NCBI GenBank assembly: GCA_903908785.1
Contig: CAIVTL010000690.1
Location: forward strand, 1 to 7,774
DNA length: 7,774 bases
Reading direction: 5' to 3'
Source of the DNA: Caldifarciminota bacterium
GTDB lineage: Bacteria > Hydrothermota > Tepidihabitantia > Tepidihabitantales > Tepidihabitantaceae
The notes under the pieces were generated by a model. That model saw only the letters and a program-made list of their open reading frames with translations, did no database searches and was not told where the DNA came from. Below are positions 1 to 5,517 of this stretch, piece by piece. Position 1 is the stretch's first letter. The number at the start of each line of letters is the position of its first letter. The position numbers and the translations under genes were made by a program.

Positions 1-213
1 GACACCGGTATCGGCATACCGGCGGAGTCACTGCCGCACCTGTTCGACCGGTTCTACCGCGTAGACAAGTCGCGCTCTCGGGACATCGGCGGGACCGGGT
101 TGGGGCTGGCGATAGCGAAGCGCGTGGCTGAGGCACACGGCGGTTCGGTGACCGTTGAGAGCGTGCCGGACAAGGGCAGCAGGTTCACGGTCGTGCTGCC
201 GGTAGCAGATTAG
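1..213 (+). CDS. Sensor histidine kinase, C-terminal ATPase end (partial)
   Basis: This is the 3' end of a two-component sensor kinase whose start lies off the left edge; 70 codons and a TAG stop are visible. Seen directly, in order: DTGIGIP at residues 1-7 (G1 box), LFDRFYRVDKS (F box), GGTGLGLAIAK (G2 box), then the HGGSVTVES and G-S-x-F-T-V-x-L-P ending typical of HATPase_c domains. From family knowledge, this domain binds ATP and phosphorylates a conserved histidine in the missing upstream dimerisation domain, from which phosphate passes to a response regulator. The sensor input and partner regulator are not in the window. About 143 bases separate it from the next gene, so joint transcription with the downstream membrane genes is possible but not shown. 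Family identification is very secure; the signal sensed is unknown. Confidence 0.95.
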   Translation, partial: DTGIGIPAESLPHLFDRFYRVDKSRSRDIGGTGLGLAIAKRVAEAHGGSVTVESVPDKGSRFTVVLPVAD

Positions 214-356
214 CAGGCTGTAATCTCTGATTAATCCTCCATTAAGGCCTGCACGGTAGAATGACTGGTTATCAGTAGCGATGAGTTCAGACTTGACCAA
301 CCAAGAAACCAACCGCCCGGCGTGCCGTACCGGCCGGGAATGAGGAGAAACAGAAA

Positions 357-1208
357 ATGAATCGCTCCACGCTTACAGACGGTCGACAGCCAGTGGATGT
401 TTCCGATGCAGGACGGCAGATGCTCAGGAAGGTCCCGGAAATCACCCTCTACTTCTGGATTATCAAAGTCCTGTGCACGACGGTGGGCGAAAGCGCCGCC
501 GACTACCTCCAGATGAAACTGAACCTGGGCTTAACCTACACGACGGTAGTCATGAGCGCCTTGCTGGCAATCATCCTCTTCCTGCAGTTCCGGGCGCGGA
601 AGTACGTCCCATGGATCTACTGGCTCGCAGTTGTGTTGCTCAGCGTAGTCGGCACACTTATCACCGACAACCTTACCGACCACCTGGGAGTTTCTCTGGT
701 CACGACTACCGTGATTTTCGGTGTCGTGTTGCTGGCCACCTTCATAGCGTGGTATGCGACCGAGAAGACACTGTCCATCCACTCCATCTACACGACGCGG
801 CGAGAGGCATTCTACTGGCTCGCGATTCTATTCACGTTTGCATTGGGAACCGCGTCAGGCGACCTCATAGCCGAGCGTTTCAACGTAGGCTACTGGCACT
901 CGGCGTTCCTGTTCGGCGGAGCGATCGCGGCAATAACCATCGCCTACTATGTCGTTCGGGCCGTTCTGAACCCGGAACATCGCATGCAGTCACCGGGCGC
1001 GATTCTGGCCTTCTGGCTGGCCTATATCCTGACGCGTCCGCTCGGGGCCTCCATCGGCGACTACCTGTCTCAGGCCCGCGAAGACGGCGGCCTTGCCTTG
1101 GGCGCGACCATCACGAGCGTACTCTTCCTTGGGGCAATCCTGGTCACTGTTGTCTATCTCACCATAACCAGGAGAGACGTTATCAAGAAACCGGATATGG
1201 ACGCCTAG
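357..1208 (+). CDS. COG4705-type membrane protein with four internal repeats
   Basis: A 283-residue integral membrane protein. AGGAG at 343-347 lies nine bases before the ATG, which fixes the start. A soluble N-terminal stretch of about 30 residues is followed by eight or so hydrophobic segments. The notable feature is a recurring short motif: TTVGESAADYL (41-51), VGTLITDNLTDHLG (98-111), LGTASGDLIAERFN (163-176) and TRPLGASIGDYL (226-237). Each has a small-residue G/T cluster followed by an acidic residue (E45, D104, D169, D235) at the edge of a helix. I match this from memory to the COG4705 family of uncharacterised membrane-anchored proteins, where such repeats are expected. Function is not known to me; the buried acidic residues would suit cation or proton handling (inference). 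A short inverted repeat, CCCGGC/GCCGGG with an 11-base loop at 316-338, lies just ahead of the ribosome binding site. A TAGAAT hexamer at 257-262 is a possible -10 without a convincing -35. Confidence 0.85.
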   Translation: MNRSTLTDGRQPVDVSDAGRQMLRKVPEITLYFWIIKVLCTTVGESAADYLQMKLNLGLTYTTVVMSALLAIILFLQFRARKYVPWIYWLAVVLLSVVGTLITDNLTDHLGVSLVTTTVIFGVVLLATFIAWYATEKTLSIHSIYTTRREAFYWLAILFTFALGTASGDLIAERFNVGYWHSAFLFGGAIAAITIAYYVVRAVLNPEHRMQSPGAILAFWLAYILTRPLGASIGDYLSQAREDGGLALGATITSVLFLGAILVTVVYLTITRRDVIKKPDMDA

Positions 1209-1315
1209 CATGATGAGCGGGACGATAGTCCGCGCCCACAGGCCACTCGTTCCCTTTGGTTGCCGCTGTACGCCCGGCCCGCGGGCTCGAGCCCTGACCG
1301 GAACGGAAGAAGGTC

Positions 1316-1888
1316 GTGGCCGTCATCATCGCAGCGGTAGTCGCACTGGTGGTGCTCTATCTGTACTCCTTCGGCCCGCTGGCCGGACGGCGCCACGCGG
1401 CCCGGCCGAGGCCGGAGTCGCTGAAGCCGGCGGCCGGGGTCGTACAAGGCACAACAGCATATCACAACCGCGATTCACGCGAGAACTACTTCGGCATCAC
1501 CGTGCCGAAGGCATGGCAGGTGAAGGCGGGCGACAAGTCGGGCAGCTACGCCTTCTCGTTCGGCGCGGGCGCGGGTTCGGTCGAGCTGATGGACGTGCCG
1601 GACAACAGCACGCTGGAACTTTACATTCTGAGCCAGGACGAGCCGCGGCTGAAAGCGGCGGTGCCGGGATACGCGCGCTCGGACTACCGGCAACAGACGG
1701 TCGGCGGCGTTGAGGCATTCCGGCTCGTCTACCGCAGCGCGGCAAACGGCACTGAGTCCGAGAACACCCGCGAGTACTTCACCGGTCAGGACATGGCCGG
1801 CGTCATGACATTCACTACGCCACACGCTGATTCATCCTCCCGGACGGCCATCGACAGCGTTATCAACGGCTTCCAGTGGGAGAACTGA
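1316..1888 (+). CDS. Membrane-anchored protein with PsbP/DcrB-like domain
   Basis: Length is 190 residues from a GTG start. An in-frame TGA at 1295 rules out a much longer N-terminus, and GGAAG at 1305-1309 is six bases upstream. Residues 2-18 form a hydrophobic signal-anchor, followed by a basic, proline-rich linker (23-40). The soluble part opens with the YFGITVPKAWQV pattern (58-69), contains VGGVEAFRLVYR (129-140) and closes with DSVINGFQWEN. This order (Y-F-x-I-x-V-P-x-x-W, a central G-x-x-A-x-R, and a late F-x-T-P followed by a short helix) is what I associate with PsbP/DcrB/Mog1-like folds. That assignment is by pattern only. The protein should sit outside the membrane, anchored at its N-terminus. 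It leads a packed set of five genes ending at 4097 and is probably an accessory of the ABC exporter encoded three genes on. Confidence 0.75.
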   Translation: MAVIIAAVVALVVLYLYSFGPLAGRRHAARPRPESLKPAAGVVQGTTAYHNRDSRENYFGITVPKAWQVKAGDKSGSYAFSFGAGAGSVELMDVPDNSTLELYILSQDEPRLKAAVPGYARSDYRQQTVGGVEAFRLVYRSAANGTESENTREYFTGQDMAGVMTFTTPHADSSSRTAIDSVINGFQWEN

Positions 1889-1892
1889 CAAG

Positions 1893-2078
1893 GTGAGACA
1901 GGTCTTCTTCTTCATCGCGCTGGCGCTGGTCGGATTCGGGCTTTTCCTGAAGCTGTTCTACGACGTCCCCGATGCGCAGGAGACGGTCAACTTCTTCACC
2001 AGTTGGTTCTTCATCATCGTCGGCACGGCCGCCGCGCTCATCGTCCTCTTCTGGTCAAGACGCAGCAAGCCGGAATAG
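1893..2078 (+). CDS. Small two-helix membrane protein
   Basis: A 61-residue ORF starting at GTG 1893, four bases after the previous stop, with GGGAGA at 1878-1883 as a plausible ribosome binding site inside the end of the upstream gene. It contains two clear hydrophobic segments, residues 4-21 (FFFIALALVGFGLFLKLF) and about 35-54 (TSWFFIIVGTAAALIVLFW). A short acidic loop (DVPDAQE) joins them, and a basic tail (SRRSKPE) suggests both ends face the cytoplasm. I do not recognise a family. Its place between the anchored PsbP-like protein and the ABC ATPase, five bases before the ATPase start, suggests a small subunit or assembly factor of the same exporter (inference). Hydrophobicity is maintained over the whole frame, so this is unlikely to be a chance ORF. 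Confidence 0.7.
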   Translation: MRQVFFFIALALVGFGLFLKLFYDVPDAQETVNFFTSWFFIIVGTAAALIVLFWSRRSKPE

Positions 2079-2083
2079 CCACC

Positions 2084-2800
2084 ATGGCGGGAGTCATCTC
2101 GGCCCGCGCCATCAGCAAATCGTACGGCGACCGCAAGGCGGTGGATGGACTCGACCTAGCCGTGGAAGGCGGCGCGTTCTTCGGCTTCCTCGGGCCGAAC
2201 GGGGCGGGCAAGACGACGACGATTCGCATGCTCACCGGCGTGCTGCGGCCGGACTCGGGGACGATTACGATTGACGGTCATGACAGCCGTGACCGGCAGC
2301 ACATAGCAAGCGTAATCGGGGTTGTCCCGGAGAGCCGCGGGTTCTATGACTGGATGAGCGGCGAGGAGTACCTGGACTTCTTCGCCGCGCTCTACCGCAT
2401 CGGCGACCGCGCGCGGGCGGTTCGGCAACTGCTGGCCGACGTCGGGCTTGCGGACCGGGGAGGCACGGCAATCGGCACGTACTCGCGGGGAATGAAGCAG
2501 CGGCTCGGGCTGGCGCGGGCGCTGGTCAATTCGCCCCGGGTGCTGTTTCTGGACGAACCGACGCTCGGGCTCGACCCGCAGGGGCAGGAGGACGTCCAGC
2601 AACTACTCAAGCGGCTCAACGAAGGCGGCGTCACCGTGTTCTACTCGTCGCACCTGCTGCACGAAGTGGCGCACCTCTGTTCGGTCATCGCCGTCATCAA
2701 CCGGGGCCGGCTCGCGGCCGTGGGCACGCTGGCTGAACTACAGCGCCAGACCGACAGCGAGGACCTGCGCGACATCTTCATGGCCCTGACAAACGACTAA
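2084..2800 (+). CDS. ABC transporter ATP-binding protein (ABC-2 export type)
   Basis: A 238-residue nucleotide-binding subunit that hydrolyses ATP to power the permease encoded next. Motifs seen: Walker A GPNGAGKT (37-44), a VVPESRGFY segment (80-88) at the Q-loop where glutamate 83 stands in place of the usual glutamine, signature YSRGMKQRL (133-141) in place of LSGGQ, Walker B VLFLDEPT (153-160), D-loop GLDP (162-165), and the switch histidine in SSH (188-190). The P-E-x-R-G-x-Y Q-loop and S-R-G-M signature are common in the CcmA/NatA/DrrA-like exporter ATPases, so they are not defects. I chose ATG 2084 rather than upstream in-frame codons because it gives the normal N-terminus (VISARAISKSYG) and follows the preceding stop by five bases. 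Its stop codon TAA directly abuts the ATG of the permease gene, which implies translational coupling. Confidence 0.95.
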   Translation: MAGVISARAISKSYGDRKAVDGLDLAVEGGAFFGFLGPNGAGKTTTIRMLTGVLRPDSGTITIDGHDSRDRQHIASVIGVVPESRGFYDWMSGEEYLDFFAALYRIGDRARAVRQLLADVGLADRGGTAIGTYSRGMKQRLGLARALVNSPRVLFLDEPTLGLDPQGQEDVQQLLKRLNEGGVTVFYSSHLLHEVAHLCSVIAVINRGRLAAVGTLAELQRQTDSEDLRDIFMALTND

Positions 2801-3568
2801 ATGTACCGGTTCATCTGGCTGAAGGACTTGAAGGCGGCGGTCCACACGTGGAAGGGCCTGGTCTGGCTGCTCGTGACCGCGCTCATCTTCAGCGCCGCGA
2901 GTTACCTGTTCCTGACCAACCGGGAGTTGAGCCTGCTCGACCAGACCGAGATGCTCTGGCTGCTCGGCAAGGTGATAATCGGCGCGGCGCTGCTCGTGAC
3001 CGTGATTGACGCGTCGTCGCTCATCACGGCCGAATTCGAGAACGAGACCATCGAAAGCCTGCTGCTTTCGCCGCTCTCGCTCGGCGGCCTCGTGCTCGGC
3101 AAACTGCTGGCCGCGCTGACGACGTGGCTCGTCGTCTATGCCGCGGCCGCACCCTATATGGTCGTCACCGCGGCCGGAAGCAGGCTTACCGGTGCCTTCC
3201 TTGTATACGTGGGCCTGTTCGGCACGCTGGCCGTGCTCGGGTTCACGCTGCTGGTTCTCGCGGTCTCTTTCTTCTACCGCTCGCTCCGGAACACCCTGAC
3301 CACGTCGCTGGTGATACTGCTGGCGCTGGCTTTGCCCGCGCTCTTCTCACCGGTCTTGAAGACCTCGACGCTGGCCCGCATAGCCGGTGTGGCCAACCCG
3401 CTCGACAGCATCTTCGCCGGGCTCGACAACGTGCTGGTTGACTACCATACCGGGTTGGCGGCGAACCTCGGCTTCCTTGTCCCGGTCCTCGTGTTCTGCG
3501 TGCTTGCGCTCGGATTCCTCATGCTGTCGGTGCGCGCGTTCCAGCGGCGCGGCATTGCGAAGGATTGA
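2801..3568 (+). CDS. ABC-2 type transporter permease
   Basis: A 255-residue membrane subunit with six predicted helices: roughly residues 19-38, 57-75, 100-124, 132-158, 166-186 and 223-244. After the second helix is the EFENETIESLLLSPLS stretch (78-93) followed by LVLGK, the cytoplasmic coupling-helix motif (E-x-E-x-x-T-x-E-x-L-L-x-S-P) typical of ABC-2 permeases. The ATG directly follows the ATPase stop with no spacer, and I see no good Shine-Dalgarno, so translation probably depends on ribosomes finishing the upstream gene. The protein would dimerise and form the export path with the ATPase. Substrate is unknown; ABC-2 systems move lipids, polysaccharides, drugs or proteins. The following gene starts one base after this stop. 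Confidence 0.92.
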   Translation: MYRFIWLKDLKAAVHTWKGLVWLLVTALIFSAASYLFLTNRELSLLDQTEMLWLLGKVIIGAALLVTVIDASSLITAEFENETIESLLLSPLSLGGLVLGKLLAALTTWLVVYAAAAPYMVVTAAGSRLTGAFLVYVGLFGTLAVLGFTLLVLAVSFFYRSLRNTLTTSLVILLALALPALFSPVLKTSTLARIAGVANPLDSIFAGLDNVLVDYHTGLAANLGFLVPVLVFCVLALGFLMLSVRAFQRRGIAKD

Positions 3569-3569
3569 C

Positions 3570-4097
3570 ATGAGGCGGAACTTGCTGCCGCTTGTGCTCG
3601 TGGCCGGCATCCTGTATGCACAGGCTAGCACCCCGTTGCCGCTTGTCGTGAGCATTCGGTCGGAGCGAGCGCTGAGCGGCGTGGCCGGCGAGTACATCAC
3701 CCTTGAAGCCGAGGTGGTGAACGTCGGAACCCAGCCCATCAACAGCGTCACGACCTACCTCTCGCTGGTAGATGTCGGCGCCCGGATGCCGGTCGACCTC
3801 GAAGACTGGAGCGCGGAAAAGGGACTATTCATCGGCACCATCACGGCGGGCGAGACCCTGCCGCTAGTCTGGAAGGTCCACCTCATCCGCTCCGGCGACT
3901 ACACGGCGTCGGTCGTGGCGGAAGCCGACGGCGCTGACCTGCCGGTCGTGAGCCGGGTGACGTATCTCAAGGCGCTGCCGAAGCGGAATCTCAATCCCGG
4001 AAACGTCCTGCCGGTCGCGCTCGGCGAGCCGATACTGCTGGTCTTCGGCTTCCTCCTGCTCCGGTTCTGGCGAACCCGGAAGCTGCGGCCAGACTGA
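3570..4097 (+). CDS. Secreted, C-terminally anchored beta-sandwich-like protein
   Basis: A 175-residue product starting at ATG 3570, with AGGA at 3561-3564 five bases upstream and overlapping the permease end. Residues 1-19 form a signal peptide (basic MRRN, hydrophobic core, AQA before the likely cut). The body (about 24-135) has alternating beta-strand character, including VAGEYITLEAEVVNVGTQPI (38-57) and TITAGETLPLVWKVHL (90-105). That pattern resembles the NEW3/CARDB-type Ig-like domains found beside exporters (inference from pattern, no catalytic motif seen). Residues 146-166 form a membrane helix, with a basic RTRKLR tail keeping the C-terminus inside. The protein would therefore sit on the outer face of the inner membrane next to the permease. 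It is the last gene of the packed module; a GC hairpin follows at 4125-4139. Confidence 0.8.
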   Translation: MRRNLLPLVLVAGILYAQASTPLPLVVSIRSERALSGVAGEYITLEAEVVNVGTQPINSVTTYLSLVDVGARMPVDLEDWSAEKGLFIGTITAGETLPLVWKVHLIRSGDYTASVVAEADGADLPVVSRVTYLKALPKRNLNPGNVLPVALGEPILLVFGFLLLRFWRTRKLRPD

Positions 4098-4124
4098 AGT
4101 CATCAGCCAGTCGCGCTCCGCGCC

Positions 4125-4139
4125 GCGCCCTGCGGGCGC
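4125..4139 (+). terminator. Possible hairpin terminator after the exporter module
   Basis: Perfect 6-bp stem GCGCCC/GGGCGC with a TGC loop, 28 bases past the last exporter gene stop. It is followed by AAAGGG rather than a T-run, so it is not a standard intrinsic terminator and could equally be an RNA-stabilising hairpin or chance in GC-rich DNA. Confidence 0.3.
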
Positions 4140-4179
4140 AAAGGGTACTCGTGTTGAGTTCCCACTCTGACCCGCCGAG

Positions 4180-4370
4180 ATGAACTACACCAAGCAGCAA
4201 CGGGCCGCAATCAACACTACGGAGCGAAACCTGCAGATCATAGCATGCGCTGGTTCCGGCAAGACGCAGGTCGTTTCGGCCAGGGAATCGAGATTCTCCG
4301 GCGTGGCCAGCGCGCGCAGCTGAAGCCCGCCAACACAGTGGCATTCACCTTCACTGGAACGGAAGTCGGG
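4180..4370 (+). pseudogene. Decayed N-terminus of a UvrD/Rep-type helicase
   Basis: The ATG at 4180 opens a frame reading MNYTKQQRAAI (Q-motif region), then LQIIACAGSGKTQVVSAR (Walker A with GSGKT). These are hallmarks of superfamily 1 UvrD/Rep/PcrA ATP-dependent DNA helicases. This frame derails and stops at 4321-4323 after 47 codons. The homology resumes one frame over: IEILRRG, then LKPANTVAFTFT (up to 4355), which is the motif Ia region. A one-base deletion near 4285 explains the shift. A one-base insertion near 4356 would return to the first frame as E-R-K, close to the expected T-E-K/R-A-A of family members. All recognisable similarity ends by about 4370 and is replaced by short repeats, so perhaps 60 of an expected 600-1100 residues remain. 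It is a remnant, not a functional gene. No convincing Shine-Dalgarno precedes the ATG. Confidence 0.8.
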
Positions 4371-4412
4371 GCACCTCCCAGTTTCCTGCGTACCAGCCGC
4401 ACGTGCGGCGCG

Positions 4413-4445
4413 AGTGACCAGTTACCAGTGACCAGTTTCCAGTAG
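4413..4445. repeat. Heptamer array, CCAGTNN
   Basis: Four consecutive 7-base units CCAGTTA, CCAGTGA, CCAGTTT, CCAGTAG from 4418, preceded by a partial AGTGA. The first five positions are invariant and the last two vary. Confidence 0.85.
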
Positions 4446-4490
4446 AAGAACTCCGAGGCCGGTAACCGGATTGGGCGCAAGGGAATTGAT

Positions 4491-4518
4491 GATTTCCGAT
4501 TGACGAGTGTCGATTGCC
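4491..4518. repeat. Heptamer array, GATTNNC
   Basis: Four 7-base units: GATTTCC, GATTGAC, GAGTGTC, GATTGCC. Degenerate but in register; G at position 1, A at 2 and C at 7 are constant. Confidence 0.7.
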
Positions 4519-4545
4519 CCGAGCGAGCGGCCCGCGCGGCGCGGG

Positions 4546-4580
4546 AAATCCCAAACCCCAAACTCCAAATCCCAAACATG
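4546..4580. repeat. Heptamer array, AAAYYCC
   Basis: Five 7-base units: AAATCCC, AAACCCC, AAACTCC, AAATCCC, AAACATG, followed by GAAACCCC. Units 1 and 4 are identical. Confidence 0.85.
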
Positions 4581-4643
4581 GAAACCCCATCTCCTCCCAG
4601 CCGGCCAAGTCACGCGGTTCATTAAAATGAACCCGTCCACTTT

Positions 4644-4664
4644 AGATTCAAGATTGCAGATTGG
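4644..4664. repeat. Heptamer array, AGATTNN (copy 1)
   Basis: Three units AGATTCA, AGATTGC, AGATTGG running into CGGGG. The same word and the same exit sequence (AGATTGG then CGG) recur at 7223-7253, showing that this is a dispersed family. Confidence 0.75.
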
Positions 4665-4681
4665 CGGGGCGCAGCGGGAAA

Positions 4682-4716
4682 CGATGAGCGATAAGCGATA
4701 AACGATGAACGAGCGA
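4682..4716. repeat. Heptamer array, CGATRAR
   Basis: Five 7-base units: CGATGAG, CGATAAG, CGATAAA, CGATGAA, CGAGCGA. It runs directly into the first copy of the 69-base duplication at 4715. Confidence 0.85.
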
Positions 4717-4783
4717 CGCGGCGTCGGTCGGCAGGTTGCAGTGGCGGAAGGAATCGGCGAGTTGCGGTTAGCGGTAGCTGAGG
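4715..4783 (+). repeat. 69-base direct duplication, copy 1
   Basis: Aligns without gaps to 4878-4946: by hand count 55 of 69 positions match (about 80%). The longest exact block is the 17 bases GCAGGTTGCAGTGGCGG, and both copies end in GTAGCTGAGG. No coding sense is apparent in either copy. Confidence 0.75.
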
Positions 4784-4877
4784 GCCGCATTCTTGCCAAT
4801 CCAGTCACGCGCGGGCATGAGCGCTTACGCGAGTGTCCAGTTGAAGACATGAGAGACCCTTCCATCGGCGTCAGGGC

Positions 4878-4946
4878 GACTCGGCGTCGGTTTGCAGGTT
4901 GCAGTGGCGGGCGGGGTCAGCGAGCAACGGTGGGCTGTAGCTGAGG
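4878..4946 (+). repeat. 69-base direct duplication, copy 2
   Basis: Second copy of the element at 4715-4783, same strand, 163 bases downstream. Substitutions are scattered and there is no length change, which fits an old local duplication or two members of a dispersed family. Confidence 0.75.
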
Positions 4947-5091
4947 ACCATTGTCAGTCCTGTCCGGTGAGGGGTCGGCGCGGGTTCGCAGTGGCCAGGA
5001 CACCAGGTCAGTCGCCGGTATCAAGCGGGCAGCGGGCCTGCTCCGAGAACCACTCGACGGGCCTCAGCCGGCGCCCGGCCAGCGCGTCACG

Positions 5092-5496
5092 CTAGACGCA
5101 CGCCCAGACCGGGAATGAGGCGAGTTCTGGTGTATTCAGGATTTCTGCCTCGTGCGGCCGCCAGCGCTCGCCGTACAGAATCAGTCCGTAGATAAAACTA
5201 CCCAGTCTGCTCTCGGTCGGGTCACAGACGAAATCCAGAATCGGCTTCTGTTCCTTAGTCGCGCGAACAACCCAGATGTACCTCGGGAAGTCGCGCTCTG
5301 CGAGGACCCCAAGGGCTTGTTCCGCGCTTTGGGCGCACTTCAGAAGTTCGGTCATGAAGCGGGACCCGCGCAGTATTGTAGCTTGGACGGACGTACCGTT
5401 CGGTAGTGCCGCCGGGTATTTCGTTGACAGGGCGACAATGAGCGGATGGACTTTGTTGATCACGTCTCTCATGTCCAGCCGGATCTTGGGGTACAC
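5092..5496 (-). CDS. Unrecognised 134-residue ORF, possible C-terminal part of upstream gene
   Basis: The frame opens at GTG 5496 (alternative ATG at 5472) and ends at a TAG. Neither start has a clear Shine-Dalgarno. The product has an ordered, globular look: VYPKIRLDMRDVINKVHPLI, a central RFMTELLKCAQSAEQALGVL helix-like stretch, DFPRYIWVVRATK, LDFVCDPTES and YGLILYGERW. I recognise no family. The frame is continuous with the 376-residue gene just upstream: between that gene's TAG and this GTG are seven sense codons (VRHLIVP), and reading them gives LIVPVYPKIRL, a natural-looking strand across the nominal start. I therefore suspect this is the C-terminal domain of that protein, cut off by one amber codon or joined to it by readthrough. 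If it is a separate gene, translation would be by coupling. No membrane segment or signal peptide is seen. Confidence 0.65.
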   Translation of the reverse strand: MYPKIRLDMRDVINKVHPLIVALSTKYPAALPNGTSVQATILRGSRFMTELLKCAQSAEQALGVLAERDFPRYIWVVRATKEQKPILDFVCDPTESRLGSFIYGLILYGERWRPHEAEILNTPELASFPVWACV

Positions 5497-5517
5497 TGGT
5501 ACGATTAGGTGTCGGAC

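Larger units (their letters stand above)
4371..5091. other. Gene-free repeat-rich spacer
   Basis: About 720 bases with no credible gene. Reading frames here translate to low-complexity strings such as FGIW...FGIS, which are products of the 7-base repeats. It holds five separate heptamer arrays (listed individually), a 69-base direct duplication, and small GC hairpins such as GCCGG/CCGGC at 5067-5079. The hairpin lies just past the 3' end of the minus-strand genes and could help end their transcription, though no T-run follows. Confidence 0.7.

Noticed and set aside
213..252. Terminator after the histidine kinase (GCAGGC/GCCTGC)
   Set aside because: The stem is only 6 bp with a 28-base loop and no T-run.
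1278..1294. Overlapping palindromes CCCGCGGG and GGGCTCGAGCCC as an operator
   Set aside because: Short GC-rich palindromes are expected at this base composition; no second copy or nearby promoter supports a regulator site.
1210..1713. Plus-strand frame overlapping the PsbP-like gene
   Set aside because: It is an arginine/glycine-rich shadow frame; the frame from 1316 has a membrane anchor and ordered domain pattern.
2003..2083. N-terminal extension of the ABC ATPase to 2003
   Set aside because: It would overlap most of the 61-residue gene and adds 27 residues absent from the family; ATG 2084 gives the normal start.
4413..4716. CRISPR array
   Set aside because: Units are 7 bases long, contiguous and degenerate, with no spacers and no 23-40 base repeats.
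4238..4865. Long minus-strand frames with strings such as FGIWSLGFGIS
   Set aside because: They are translations of the AAATCCC-type heptamer array and neighbouring repeats, overlap one another, and have no ribosome binding sites.
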